DNA from: CAKRJP01 sp963658085
GTDB lineage: Bacteria; Bacillota; Clostridia; Lachnospirales; Lachnospiraceae
NCBI GenBank assembly: GCA_963658085.1
Contig: CAVKOU010000001.1
Location: 62,001 to 126,000, forward strand
Direction of reading: 5' to 3'
DNA length: 64,000 bases
Part shown: positions 1-8,462 of the stretch, piece by piece
How the letters are laid out: every line of letters starts with the position of its first letter
How positions within the stretch are numbered: the first letter of the stretch is position 1
Translations under genes and position numbers: made by a program
The notes under the pieces: generated by a model
What the model was told of the DNA's origin: nothing
The model's database searches: none
What the model saw: only the letters and a program-made list of their open reading frames with translations

Positions 1-105
1 GATCTCGTCCGACTTTACATCGATAACTGTACCATCTACCACTTCTCCATTTCTTATTGTCTTTAAAGACTCTTCCAACATCTGTTCAAAAGTTAATTCT
101 GACAT
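1..105 (-). CDS. S1 RNA-binding domain protein (ribosomal protein S1-like), 5' end only
   Basis: Only the first 35 codons lie in the window; the gene runs off the left edge. The N-terminus reads MSELTFEQMLEESLKTIRNG followed by a GEVVDGTVIDVKSDEI-like stretch, the usual opening of the first S1 domain of clostridial S1-type proteins that sit directly after ispH. A GAGGAGG ribosome binding site lies inside the end of ispH, and the ATG overlaps ispH by 13 bases in another frame, so translation is probably coupled. In many Clostridia IspH and S1 are one fused protein; here they are separate. The family binds mRNA; whether this one is ribosomal cannot be told from the fragment. Confidence 0.8.
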   Translation of the reverse strand, partial: MSELTFEQMLEESLKTIRNGEVVDGTVIDVKSDEI

Positions 106-947
106 TCTCTTTGAACCTCCTCAATTATATTCTTGGGCGTGGACGCCCCTGCTGTGATACCTACTGTTTCCACGGACCTTAATTGATTCGAATCCAAATC
201 GTCAAGTGTCTGTATATAGTACGTATTCAAACATGCATTTCTACAGATTTCAAATAACTTCTGAGTATTGGAGCTGTGTTTATCACCGATAACAATCATA
301 GCATCCACACTCTTTGCAATGTCTCCGGCCTCTTCCTGGCGCTCTTTTGTAGCATTACAAATCGTATTTAAAACAAGTATATCATAACCCTTTTTAGAAA
401 TTATTTCAACTAGTTCTTGAAATTTATTGTAATTAAATGTAGTCTGTGAAACAATGCATATTTTTCCGGATGGATCAGGTAAAACAAAAGCTTCTGCCTC
501 CTCTGTGGTGCGAATTACCGTCACATCCTCATGGGCTGACCAACCAACGATTCCCTGCACCTCCGGATGTTCTTCATTTCCTATGATTAAAATATAAGAT
601 CCCGCTTGACTTTCCCTTTGCACAATACCATGTATTTTCTTTACAAAAGGACAGGTTGCATCTACATAAGACAACCCTTTTTCCTGAATCTTTCGACAGA
701 CCGCCTCTTCTACTCCGTGGGATCTGATTACCACGATTCCCTCTGTAAGATTATCAAATTCCTCGTCGGATCTGATTACCGATACTCCTTTTGACTCTAA
801 ATCCTTGATTACTTCATCATTATGAATAATAGGTCCGTAGGTGTAAATTTTTTCATTAGGATGTTTTTCGATCTGTTGATATACCGTATCCACGGCTCTT
901 TTGACGCCGAAACAAAATCCGGCAGTTTTTGCAAGAATGACTTCCAT
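93..947 (-). CDS. ispH: 4-hydroxy-3-methylbut-2-enyl diphosphate reductase
   Basis: Last enzyme of the MEP isoprenoid pathway; it reduces HMBPP to IPP and DMAPP with a [4Fe-4S] cluster. The three cluster cysteines are in the expected contexts: GFCFGVKRAV near residue 12, DATCPFV near 98 and NTICNAT near 197. The ITAGASTP motif near the C-terminus is also present. The 284-residue length is normal for the unfused enzyme. The gene follows cmk by 16 bases and overlaps the S1 gene, an order (cmk-ispH-rpsA) common in Firmicutes. The dxs and ispA genes of the same pathway are at 55-58 kb in this window. Confidence 0.97.
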   Translation of the reverse strand: MEVILAKTAGFCFGVKRAVDTVYQQIEKHPNEKIYTYGPIIHNDEVIKDLESKGVSVIRSDEEFDNLTEGIVVIRSHGVEEAVCRKIQEKGLSYVDATCPFVKKIHGIVQRESQAGSYILIIGNEEHPEVQGIVGWSAHEDVTVIRTTEEAEAFVLPDPSGKICIVSQTTFNYNKFQELVEIISKKGYDILVLNTICNATKERQEEAGDIAKSVDAMIVIGDKHSSNTQKLFEICRNACLNTYYIQTLDDLDSNQLRSVETVGITAGASTPKNIIEEVQRECQN

Positions 948-963
948 CTAATGATTCCTCACT

Positions 964-1620
964 TTATTTGCAATAGCTAATAATTTTCTCAACCACTTCC
1001 TCAATGGTCATATCTGAACTGTCTACCAAAATTGCATCTTCTGCCTGTTTTAGAGGCGCTATCTTTCTTGTCATATCCCTGTAATCTCTGGCTTTAATGT
1101 CCTCTTCGATTTCATTTAGATCGCAGGCGATTCCCTTTGCCTGCAGCTCCTGGTATCTTCTCTTGGCACGAGTATAAGAACTGGCTGTAAGATAAATTTT
1201 AAGATCTGCGTTAGGCAAGATACAAGTACCAATGTCTCTTCCATCCATGATTACATCCGAGGTCTTTGCGAGATTTCGCTGCAATTCCAAAAGAGCCTCC
1301 CTCACCTCTGGGATAGCCGAAATTTTCGAAGCCATATTTCCCACAGCTTCCTGCCTGAGCCTTGTCGTTACATTCTCTCCATTTACAAGAACCTGCTGTT
1401 TCCCATCCTCATAAGAAATAGTAACATCCACCGACTTGCATGCTTCGATAATTTTCTCCTTATCACTCTCACGGAGATTTTGATCCAAAAAATAGATAGA
1501 TAATCCGCGATACATAGCTCCTGTATCTACATATATATATCCTTTTTCCTTTGCCACCAATTTGGCAATAGTACTCTTTCCCGCTCCTGCAGGCCCGTCA
1601 ATGGCAATATTATATCCCAT
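964..1620 (-). CDS. cmk: (d)CMP kinase
   Basis: Phosphorylates CMP and dCMP with ATP in pyrimidine nucleotide recycling. The P-loop AIDGPAGAGKSTIAK is at the N-terminus, followed by the CMP-binding segment DGRDIGTCILPNADLKI and the lid motif YRDMTRKIAPLKQAED. I start at the ATG at 1620 (218 residues) because an AGGAGGA site lies 7-8 bases upstream and the family begins just before the P-loop; a longer in-frame reading to 1674 would overlap the upstream gene and lacks a ribosome binding site. Cytoplasmic; co-transcribed with ispH. Confidence 0.96.
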   Translation of the reverse strand: MGYNIAIDGPAGAGKSTIAKLVAKEKGYIYVDTGAMYRGLSIYFLDQNLRESDKEKIIEACKSVDVTISYEDGKQQVLVNGENVTTRLRQEAVGNMASKISAIPEVREALLELQRNLAKTSDVIMDGRDIGTCILPNADLKIYLTASSYTRAKRRYQELQAKGIACDLNEIEEDIKARDYRDMTRKIAPLKQAEDAILVDSSDMTIEEVVEKIISYCK

Positions 1621-1654
1621 AATATAAGCTCCTCCTAATTTTCGCCAACTCCTA

Positions 1655-2254
1655 TTAACAATCCAGGGCAACAAATCCCTTCTTTACACTGGTGCATTTT
1701 TCCTGTAACCAAGATTTCATTTCCTCTAAATCCACATTACAACGCTCCATAGCATCTTTCGGGATTCCATAAAGCTGCTTTTGATTATTTTCTGTAAGTA
1801 CAGTGAAAGCAATCATATCTTCCGTCTCAAACATGGAACGTACATTCACGTAATAGGCCTTCACATTCTCCATCTTAGAACAAGACTCCAGATACTCCTC
1901 ATAGAAACGAAATTCTACCGAAATTTCACCTAGCTTTCTTCTTTTTTCGTAAACCTCCTTGGCCTTTTGCTCGGCTAACGCAATCGTTCCGGAAGTTCCA
2001 AAAACTCTTTTATAAAGCTCTCCCAGTGCAAACATAAGTACTGCCACTACACAAAATCCAATCCAAAAAGTAATGAGACTTCCCTGTTTTCCTGTGACAT
2101 ATCCAGCCCTCCAGCTTACATATAACCCAAGAATCAATAAGCATACCGGAAACACTCTTACAGACAAGTTCATTTCTCGAATTTTATGAATCTTAAAGAG
2201 ATCTGCAATGGTTTTTTCCGATTCTACATACTTCACTTTATATTTCAAATTCAT
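1655..2254 (-). CDS. YcxB-like membrane protein, function unknown
   Basis: A 199-residue protein with two hydrophobic segments, about residues 33-50 (VRVFPVCLLILGLYVSW) and 62-80 (ITFWIGFCVVAVLMFALG), followed by a soluble C-terminal domain of about 110 residues. The C-terminal part (VEFRFYEEYLE ... AYYVNVRSMFETEDMIAF) resembles YcxB-type domains, in which a short membrane hairpin precedes a PH-like fold. No catalytic motif is visible. It ends 34 bases before the cmk start and follows the flavoprotein gene, so it is part of the rpiR-ispH operon. I do not know its role. Confidence 0.6.
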   Translation of the reverse strand: MNLKYKVKYVESEKTIADLFKIHKIREMNLSVRVFPVCLLILGLYVSWRAGYVTGKQGSLITFWIGFCVVAVLMFALGELYKRVFGTSGTIALAEQKAKEVYEKRRKLGEISVEFRFYEEYLESCSKMENVKAYYVNVRSMFETEDMIAFTVLTENNQKQLYGIPKDAMERCNVDLEEMKSWLQEKCTSVKKGFVALDC

Positions 2255-2300
2255 TTAATTTCTCCCTAATGACATAAACAAAACGATCAGAATTCTTATT

Positions 2301-3533
2301 TTATAGAATGCTATTTCCCGCAGCATATGCTGTAGACCAGGCGATCTGAAGATTAAATCCTCCGGTTAAAGCATCAAGGTCCAACACTTCCCCTATAAAG
2401 TAGACCCCCGGCACTTTCTTAGATTCCATGGTCCCCGGATCGATTTCCTTTACCTTAACGCCACCTTTTGTAATAATGGCTTCGTTATAATCTCTAAGGC
2501 CTGTTAATGTAACCTCCAAATGCTTGATCAAATATACAAATTTCCGGCGTTCTTCTTTAGAAATAACATTTACTTTCTTATAAGGATCGATGCCACTAAG
2601 ATCCAACATGACCGGAACTAATTTCGAAGGAAACAACCCGCCAATGGAATTATGAAATTGCTTGTTTTGATTTTCCTGAAATTCTCGGAGGATACGACGA
2701 TCCAGCTGTTCCTCGGAAAGTGCAGGTTTTAAATCTATAAGCATCTTCAATTGATGATCTCTAAGTTTTTTCCCCACATAGCTGCTGGCACTTAAAATCA
2801 GCGGACCACTGACTCCGTAATGAGTAAAAAGCATTTCTCCAAATTCATCATAAAGCTTTTTCTTTCCATCGAAAATCTGTACATTCACGTTCCGAAGGGA
2901 AAGCCCCTGTAGAGAGGGGACCCATGGTTCCTCTGTAGTAATGGGCACCAAGGCCGGCATACACTCTGTTGTCTGCAAATTTAAATCCTTCGCAAATCTA
3001 AGTCCGTCTCCCGTAGACCCGGTAATAGGATAGGATAATCCTCCGGTAGCAACAATGCAGGCATCTCCTGCTACCACCCGTCCACTCTCTAAACGGAGTC
3101 CGGAAAGCCTCTCACCCTCAGTTTCTATGGCCTTCACCTTTGTCTGTAAGTGAATCTCCACGCCCAGACGACTTAGTTCTCGCTCCATAGCTCGAATAAC
3201 GTCAGAGGAATGATCCGATACCGGAAAAACACGATCTCCCCGTTCTATCTTGGTACGAACTCCCAATTCTTCAAAAAAGGCAATGGCGTCCTTATTGGTA
3301 AATCCATAAAATCCGCTATAAAGAAATTTAGGATTTGATATTACTGATTGGAACAAGACTTCCATATCCTCACAGGCATTTGTGATATTGCAACGCCCCT
3401 TTCCGGTAATAAAAAGCTTCCGTCCTAAGCGGTCATTTTTCTCATATATAGAAACCTTATGCCCATTTCTTGCCGCCCAGATAGCCGCAAACATTCCGGA
3501 GGCTCCGCCTCCTACCACCAATACTTTACTCAT
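2301..3533 (-). CDS. HI0933/BaiN-like NAD(P)/FAD-dependent oxidoreductase
   Basis: A 410-residue flavoprotein. The N-terminus carries a Rossmann FAD motif VVGGGASGMFAAIWAARNG and the family signature GRKLFITGKGRCNITN; a second nucleotide motif CIVATGGLSYPITGSTGDG lies near residue 165, and the C-terminus has GVYFIGEVLDLDALTGGFN. This is the YhiN/HI0933 family; some gut members (BaiN) reduce bile-acid intermediates, but most have no assigned substrate and I do not infer one. The gene lies 10 bases after the RpiR-type regulator and is probably co-transcribed with it. Ordinary AAGGA ribosome binding site. Confidence 0.85.
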   Translation of the reverse strand: MSKVLVVGGGASGMFAAIWAARNGHKVSIYEKNDRLGRKLFITGKGRCNITNACEDMEVLFQSVISNPKFLYSGFYGFTNKDAIAFFEELGVRTKIERGDRVFPVSDHSSDVIRAMERELSRLGVEIHLQTKVKAIETEGERLSGLRLESGRVVAGDACIVATGGLSYPITGSTGDGLRFAKDLNLQTTECMPALVPITTEEPWVPSLQGLSLRNVNVQIFDGKKKLYDEFGEMLFTHYGVSGPLILSASSYVGKKLRDHQLKMLIDLKPALSEEQLDRRILREFQENQNKQFHNSIGGLFPSKLVPVMLDLSGIDPYKKVNVISKEERRKFVYLIKHLEVTLTGLRDYNEAIITKGGVKVKEIDPGTMESKKVPGVYFIGEVLDLDALTGGFNLQIAWSTAYAAGNSIL

Positions 3534-3543
3534 ATATTTATCC

Positions 3544-4443
3544 TTATGTTAACTCCACTTTATCTTTTACCATATCAAGCTCATCTTTGCTATATACCTG
3601 ATATTCGTCCCAAATTTCTTCCATGCTTTCTAAAGTTTCTACCACTTCATCCTGTCGCTTCATACAAAGTGCCACCACCAAAGCATTTATAACACTTAAG
3701 GGTGCAACCAAAGAATCCACGATGGAAGCCATATCGCTTTTAGCAATCAAATTGCAGGAGGAATAAATAGTCATCGGAGAATGTACACTGTCTGTAAGAG
3801 TGATTACCTTCGCCTTTCGATTACTTGCAAACTCCAACGCCTTCAAAGTTCTCATAGAATATCTTGGGAAACTGATTCCTATGATAGCATCTTCCTCTCC
3901 GATACGAATTAACTGCTCAAAGATCTCGCTGGCACTGTTGGTACTTACCGGAATTACATTATCTCTTACCATATTTAAATAAAATGCCAGGAAATTCGCC
4001 AACGGAGCACAACTTCGTATTCCTACAATATATATTTTTCTTGCACTCAATATGGTATCCACTGCCATATCAAAGTTCTCATGATCAATAGACTGCATGG
4101 TCTGCTTGATCTTATCAATATCTGATTGAAGCACAGAGGCGAGGATCTCTCCCCTGCTGATTCTTCCATAAGTCACTTCCATGCGCTGAATGGAGTTTAA
4201 CTTCATACGAACCACTTCTCCCAGGGCTTTCTGAAATTCCGGATAGCCGGCATATCCCAATGCTGTAGCAAAACGAACCACCGTTGATTCGCTGACTCCA
4301 ACTTCCTCTCCCATCTTGGCAGCAGTAAGGAAGGCCGCCTTGTCATAATTGGCCTGAATATATTCTGCCAATTTCTTCTGTCCTTTACTAAAACTTTTAT
4401 ATTTTTCTTCGATTCGCTTCAACAGCTCATTATTGTTATTCAT
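3544..4443 (-). CDS. MurR/RpiR-family transcriptional regulator
   Basis: The N-terminal 75-80 residues form an RpiR-type helix-turn-helix (GQKKLAEYIQANYDKAAFLT, then VGVSESTVVRFATALGYAG). Residues about 115-245 form a SIS sugar-phosphate-binding domain (ARKIYIVGIRSCAPLANFLA; AIIGISFPRYSMRTLKAL). Such proteins sense phosphosugars. It is the first gene of the operon that includes cmk and ispH and lies beside the decarboxylase operon, separated by that operon's terminator. Its own promoter is flanked by two near-identical 16-bp direct repeats, suggesting autoregulation. The ligand cannot be read from the sequence. Confidence 0.9.
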   Translation of the reverse strand: MNNNNELLKRIEEKYKSFSKGQKKLAEYIQANYDKAAFLTAAKMGEEVGVSESTVVRFATALGYAGYPEFQKALGEVVRMKLNSIQRMEVTYGRISRGEILASVLQSDIDKIKQTMQSIDHENFDMAVDTILSARKIYIVGIRSCAPLANFLAFYLNMVRDNVIPVSTNSASEIFEQLIRIGEEDAIIGISFPRYSMRTLKALEFASNRKAKVITLTDSVHSPMTIYSSCNLIAKSDMASIVDSLVAPLSVINALVVALCMKRQDEVVETLESMEEIWDEYQVYSKDELDMVKDKVELT

Positions 4444-4509
4444 TTTCTATTTCCTTAATCAAATAAAACAAATCCAGAGGACATAAATTCATTACACTTC
4501 TCTTTTATG

Positions 4510-4548
4510 CTCACTGTCCATAATTATATAGCCTGACTATCCATAATT
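4510..4548 (-). repeat. Pair of 16-bp direct repeats around the rpiR promoter
   Basis: On the plus strand CTCACTGTCCATAATT (4510-4525) and CTGACTATCCATAATT (4533-4548) match at 14 of 16 bases and start 23 bases apart, about two helical turns. One copy abuts and overlaps the -10 box, the other fills the spacer and touches the -35 box. This is what an operator for a dimeric regulator would look like; the RpiR protein encoded just downstream is the obvious candidate. No binding data. Confidence 0.5.
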
Positions 4549-4551
4549 CAA
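4523..4551 (-). promoter_or_regulatory. Sigma-A promoter of rpiR operon
   Basis: On the minus strand TTGAAT (4546-4551), a 17-base spacer and TATAAT (4523-4528), about 80 bases upstream of the regulator's ATG. The block GTCAGGCTATATAAT recurs exactly in the decarboxylase operon promoter at 10044-10058. Confidence 0.75.
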
Positions 4552-4570
4552 GAATAACTCTACTTTTCAC

Positions 4571-4618
4571 ATAGAAAACAAAAGAAGACACAACCCTCTT
4601 TGGGCCATGTCTTCTTAA
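4571..4618 (-). terminator. Rho-independent terminator of the decarboxylase operon
   Basis: On the minus strand AAGAAGACA pairs with TGTCTTCTT (arms 4608-4616 and 4582-4590) with a further CCC/GGG pairing inside, followed by a TTTTGTTTTC tract. It starts about 20 bases after the stop codon at 4637. Confidence 0.85.
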
Positions 4619-4636
4619 ATTTCATTGCTTATTTAA

Positions 4637-6052
4637 TTATACAGGATAACTTCCGTTTTCTGTATCTGCAACAGTCTGATCAACCTTTGTCTCCTGTGCT
4701 TCACGATACTTGAAGAAATCTGTAGCAACCTGTGGGAACAATGCATAAGAAAGTACATCCTCATCCTGCTCAATCCACTGTGCACATTCCTCACGAAGAG
4801 TATCTAACTCGTCTGGAATCAAGTCTGCCGGACGACATGTAATGATCTCAGCATCTTCCGGTAATACTTTCTTCTTAACCTCTTCATTGAAAGGTTTAAC
4901 AGTCTCACCATACTTACCACTTAAGATATCCTTTGTCTCCTTTGTTGCCATCTTGTAACGCTCACCCATAAGTACGTTAAATACAGCCTGTGTACCAACG
5001 ATCTGTGAAGAAGGTGTTACAAGTGGTGGTTCACCAAGATCCTTACGAACCTTTGGCACTTCCTCTAATACATCATAGAATTTATCGGAAGCTCCCTGCT
5101 CAGCAAGCTGAGAAGTAAGGTTTGATAACATTCCACCAGGTACCTGATAAAGAAGAGTCTTAATATTAACTCCCATGTTCTTAGGATTAAGTAATCCTGA
5201 ATCAAGTGCATCATCTCTGATCGGTCTGAAGTAATCAGCAATCTCTGCCAATAAGTTCTGATCAAATCCTGTATCATAAGGTGTTCCCTTGAAGGTTTCA
5301 ACCATAACCTCTGTAGCCGGCTGAGATGTTCCAAGTGCAAATGGTGACATTGCTGTATCAATCACATCAACACCTGCCTCTACTGCCTTTAAGTAGGTCA
5401 TAGAAGCAACACCTGAAGTATAGTGTGTATGAAGCTGAATCGGAATGTCTACTGCTTCCTTTAAAGCTCCAATTAATTCTGTTGCACGATATGGAAGAAG
5501 AAGTCCAGCCATATCCTTTAAACAGATAGAGTTTGCACCCATCTCCTCAACTTTCTTTGCTTTCTCTACCCAATACTCTGTAGTATAAGCATCTCCAAGA
5601 GTATAAGATAAAGCGACCTGTGCATGAGCTCCTTCTTTGTTTGCAGCAGTAACAGCTGTCTGCAGGTTACGAAGATCGTTCAAGCAGTCAAAAATACGAA
5701 TGATATCAATTCCGTTTGCAACAGATTTCTGTACAAAATACTCTACTACATCGTCTGCATATGGACGGTATCCTAAGATATTCTGTCCACGGAATAACAT
5801 CTGTAATTTTGTATTCTTAAATCCATCACGGAACTTACGAAGTCTCTCCCATGGATCTTCCTTTAAGAATCTAAGGGAAGCATCGAATGTAGCTCCACCC
5901 CAACACTCTACAGAATGATAACCAACCTTATCCATCTTATCTACGATAGGAAGCATCTGTTCTGTAGTCAAACGTGTAGCGATCAGAGACTGATGCGCAT
6001 CACGCAAAACGGTTTCTGTAATCTTAATTGGTTTCTTTTCTATTTCTGCCAT
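4637..6052 (-). CDS. Oxaloacetate decarboxylase alpha-type carboxyltransferase (PYC/OadA family)
   Basis: Carboxyltransferase of the pyruvate carboxylase C-terminal/OadA type; it moves CO2 between oxaloacetate and biotin. The TIM-barrel start TETVLRDAHQSLIATR holds the metal-binding Asp (about residue 18), CLKDMAGLL holds the carbamylated lysine and QLHTHYTSG the metal histidines. It ends after the conserved PYC/OadA domain and has no C-terminal biotin domain; the biotin carrier is separate (7278-7649). I start at 6052 (471 residues) because AGGAGG lies just upstream; a longer reading to 6091 would overlap oadB. Last gene of the operon. It could work in either direction with the sodium pump subunit OadB; decarboxylation driving Na+ export is the usual role. 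Confidence 0.9.
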   Translation of the reverse strand: MAEIEKKPIKITETVLRDAHQSLIATRLTTEQMLPIVDKMDKVGYHSVECWGGATFDASLRFLKEDPWERLRKFRDGFKNTKLQMLFRGQNILGYRPYADDVVEYFVQKSVANGIDIIRIFDCLNDLRNLQTAVTAANKEGAHAQVALSYTLGDAYTTEYWVEKAKKVEEMGANSICLKDMAGLLLPYRATELIGALKEAVDIPIQLHTHYTSGVASMTYLKAVEAGVDVIDTAMSPFALGTSQPATEVMVETFKGTPYDTGFDQNLLAEIADYFRPIRDDALDSGLLNPKNMGVNIKTLLYQVPGGMLSNLTSQLAEQGASDKFYDVLEEVPKVRKDLGEPPLVTPSSQIVGTQAVFNVLMGERYKMATKETKDILSGKYGETVKPFNEEVKKKVLPEDAEIITCRPADLIPDELDTLREECAQWIEQDEDVLSYALFPQVATDFFKYREAQETKVDQTVADTENGSYPV

Positions 6053-6083
6053 TACTTGGCCCTCCTGTCTACGAATGTAACTT

Positions 6084-7238
6084 TTAAACACCTACTCCAA
6101 AGATAGCCATAAATGTTCCGGCTGCTACTGCAGTACCGATAACTCCCGCTACGTTAGGTCCCATAGCATGCATCAAAAGGAAGTTAGTAGGGTCAGCCTC
6201 TGCACCAACCTTCTGAGATACTCTGGCTGCCATTGGAACGGCAGATACACCTGCAGAACCAATCAATGGGTTTACCTTACCTCCGGTTGCTACACACATC
6301 AACTTACCAAACAATACTCCTGCTGCTGTACCAAAGCAGAATGCAATAAGTCCAAGAGCAACAATCTTAAGAGTATCTGTATTAAGGAATGCCTCAGCAC
6401 TTGTAGTAGCTCCTACGGATGTACCAAGAAGAATAACTACGATATACATAAGGGCATTAGATGCAGTATCTGTCAACTGTCTTACAACACCGGACTCTTT
6501 AAAGAGGTTACCAAGCATAAGAAGACCAACAAGTGGTGCTGTTGTAGGAAGAATTACACAAACAACAATTGTTACGATAATCGGGAAGAGAATCTTCTCC
6601 AACTTAGAAACTGGTCTAAGCTGATCCATTTTGATCTTACGCTCTTTTTCAGTTGTAAGTAATTTCATAATTGGTGGCTGAATAATCGGCACCAATGACA
6701 TGTATGAATATGCTGCTACAGCGATAGGTCCAAGAAGGGCTGTCTGCTGTAATTTTCCTGCAAGGAAGATAGATGTAGGACCATCTGCTCCACCGATAAT
6801 GGAAATAGCAGCAGCTGCTTTGTCAGAGAATCCCATTACCATAGCTCCAAGGTATGCCGCAAAGATACCAAACTGTGCTGCTGCACCAAGAAGGAAACTC
6901 TTCGGATTTGCAATCAAAGGTCCAAAATCTGTCATGGCTCCAACGCCCATGAAGATCAAGGAAGGAAGAATTGACCACTCATCCAATTTATAGAAGTAAT
7001 AGAGCAATCCACCGGTTCCATTAGAAGCATCTTCGAAGCTAAGCATAATATCCGGATAGATATTAACCAACAACATACCGAATGCAATCGGAACCAGAAG
7101 TAAAGGCTCAAATTCATGTCTGATCGCAAGATACAAGAAGAAACATGCAACTGCGATCATAATCAGGTTACCCCAACTCAAGCTAAAAAACGCTGTCTGA
7201 TGAATGAGGTTTCCCAATGTCGTTGTTATATATTCCAT
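6084..7238 (-). CDS. Sodium-ion-translocating decarboxylase beta subunit
   Basis: A polytopic membrane protein of 384 residues (about 9-11 hydrophobic segments) of the OadB/GcdB/MmdB family, which couples decarboxylation of carboxybiotin to Na+ export. The family signatures SIIGGADGPTSIFLAGKL and the C-terminal GSAGVSAVPMAARV and MHAMGPNVAGVIGTAVAAG are present. Preceded by a GGAGG site. It lies between the biotin carrier and the alpha subunit and is the membrane core of the complex encoded at 4637-9899. Confidence 0.95.
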   Translation of the reverse strand: MEYITTTLGNLIHQTAFFSLSWGNLIMIAVACFFLYLAIRHEFEPLLLVPIAFGMLLVNIYPDIMLSFEDASNGTGGLLYYFYKLDEWSILPSLIFMGVGAMTDFGPLIANPKSFLLGAAAQFGIFAAYLGAMVMGFSDKAAAAISIIGGADGPTSIFLAGKLQQTALLGPIAVAAYSYMSLVPIIQPPIMKLLTTEKERKIKMDQLRPVSKLEKILFPIIVTIVVCVILPTTAPLVGLLMLGNLFKESGVVRQLTDTASNALMYIVVILLGTSVGATTSAEAFLNTDTLKIVALGLIAFCFGTAAGVLFGKLMCVATGGKVNPLIGSAGVSAVPMAARVSQKVGAEADPTNFLLMHAMGPNVAGVIGTAVAAGTFMAIFGVGV

Positions 7239-7277
7239 TTTATAACCTCCAGTCGTTATTACACATCAAAGATGCCA

Positions 7278-7649
7278 TTAATTCATTGTAGCTAATACCG
7301 CTCCAGCATCACAAGCGTCACCAACTGCTACGTCGATGCTTGCTACTGTACCATCTTCAGGTGCAACAACCGGGATTTCCATCTTCATTGCCTCAATGAC
7401 AACAATTGCGTCACCCTTAGCAACCTTTTGTCCAACACTTGCTTCAATCTTAAATACTTTACCAGCTGCACCAGCCTTAACTTCGATAGAACCAGCTCCT
7501 GCTGCTGCCTTTGGTGCTGCTTTTGGAGTTGCCTTTGGTGCTGCTTTTGGAGCTGCCTTTGGTGCTGCTACCGGAGCTGCTCCTGCTCCATTTTCTTCAA
7601 CTGTTACATCATATACATTACCATTTACTGTGATCGTATAATTTTTCAT
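7278..7649 (-). CDS. Biotin carboxyl carrier protein of the Na+-pumping decarboxylase
   Basis: A 123-residue biotin carrier. The biotinylated lysine is in VIEAMKMEIPV, about residue 89, within a complete biotinyl domain (residues about 53-123). The N-terminal 20 residues (YTITVNGNVYDVTVEE) form the usual cap, joined by a flexible Ala-Pro-Lys linker encoded by 12-bp tandem repeats. The linker lets the domain swing between carboxyltransferase and membrane subunit. AGGAGG precedes the ATG. It is the only biotin carrier in the operon, so both carboxyltransferases must share it. Confidence 0.95.
   Translation of the reverse strand: MKNYTITVNGNVYDVTVEENGAGAAPVAAPKAAPKAAPKATPKAAPKAAAGAGSIEVKAGAAGKVFKIEASVGQKVAKGDAIVVIEAMKMEIPVVAPEDGTVASIDVAVGDACDAGAVLATMN
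7504..7575. repeat. 12-bp tandem repeats encoding the Ala-Pro linker of the biotin carrier
   Basis: Six 12-bp units of the form GCTGCYTTTGGW in a row on the plus strand, read on the minus strand as repeated K-A-A-P-type residues. Unit number in such linkers is expected to vary between strains by slippage without changing frame. Confidence 0.8.
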
Positions 7650-7674
7650 GATTTAAAATCCTCCTAAATCTTAT

Positions 7675-8448
7675 CTATGAATTCCACTTATTTGATGGGC
7701 GACGTCTGATACTTCTTACTACAAATCCATCAGTAGTTGTACCCTCAGCCGCTGCAATTGCCGCTGCGATCACAGCAACAAGTTCTGTGTCATCTTCCGT
7801 TTCCGCTACAGGCTCTGCCACAACTTCAACCGGTGCACTCTGAGTCTTTTTAGGTTCTTCCTTCTTTCCTTTATTTTTAAACGCTGCCTCAATAGCAGGA
7901 ATGAACTTAAACAAAGAGATAAGCAAGGAAATAAAAATCAAGACACAAAATACAGTTCCCATTCCGAGAAGGGTATTTAAGCCTGCCTTAGTCATAACCT
8001 CTCCGGTTGTATAATCGCCATCTACTGTTAAACTATCAAGATAAAGATCTTCATCATAGATAAATGTAATGGTAGCTTCACGATCTGCAAATACTGCATC
8101 TGTAGTTAATGTAACTTCATCATTGCTGGCAGTAATTGTATAATCGCCATGGCTTACATAGTCTCCACACTCCTCAACAGCTGCCTCCCAGGCATCAATG
8201 GCTCCTGTAAAGCTTTCTGTCGTATATGGAAGTCCGGCATTGGTTAATTGTAACTGTAAATTAAATTCAGACATTGACTTAATCTGATCAAGCGTTGCTT
8301 CATCTGAAGATTCACAATACTCGATAACAAAGTCAGAAGCCTGTATCAGCGTACTCTCGTCGTATTCCAATCCACTCGTATTACCACATGCAGTGAGGCC
8401 CAAGGATGCAACAAGTACGCAAAGTGTTAAGCTAATCTTTCTCTTCAC
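7675..8448 (-). CDS. OadG-like decarboxylase gamma subunit with lipoprotein-type N-terminal extension
   Basis: 257 residues starting at a GTG with GAGGT upstream. The N-terminus is a lipoprotein signal with lipobox LTACGN (Cys21), then about 120 residues of unknown extracytoplasmic domain, one membrane helix near residues 155-180 (MGTVFCVLIFISLLISLF), a charged linker (KKEEPKKTQ, Glu/Ala-rich) and a C-terminal tail VAVIAAAIAAAEG typical of OadG proteins, which anchor and assemble the decarboxylase. The fused exported domain is larger than in classical OadG (about 80 residues). It sits between the carboxyl transferase and the biotin carrier. Confidence 0.75.
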   Translation of the reverse strand: MKRKISLTLCVLVASLGLTACGNTSGLEYDESTLIQASDFVIEYCESSDEATLDQIKSMSEFNLQLQLTNAGLPYTTESFTGAIDAWEAAVEECGDYVSHGDYTITASNDEVTLTTDAVFADREATITFIYDEDLYLDSLTVDGDYTTGEVMTKAGLNTLLGMGTVFCVLIFISLLISLFKFIPAIEAAFKNKGKKEEPKKTQSAPVEVVAEPVAETEDDTELVAVIAAAIAAAEGTTTDGFVVRSIRRRPSNKWNS

Positions 8449-8462
8449 TCTACCTCACCTCA

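Noticed and set aside
1621..1674. Longer N-terminus for cmk
   Set aside because: Adds 18 residues before the P-loop, overlaps the upstream gene and has no ribosome binding site; the ATG at 1620 has AGGAGG.
6168..6662. 164-residue open frame on the plus strand
   Set aside because: Antisense to oadB; Cys- and Ser-rich translation is typical of a shadow frame.
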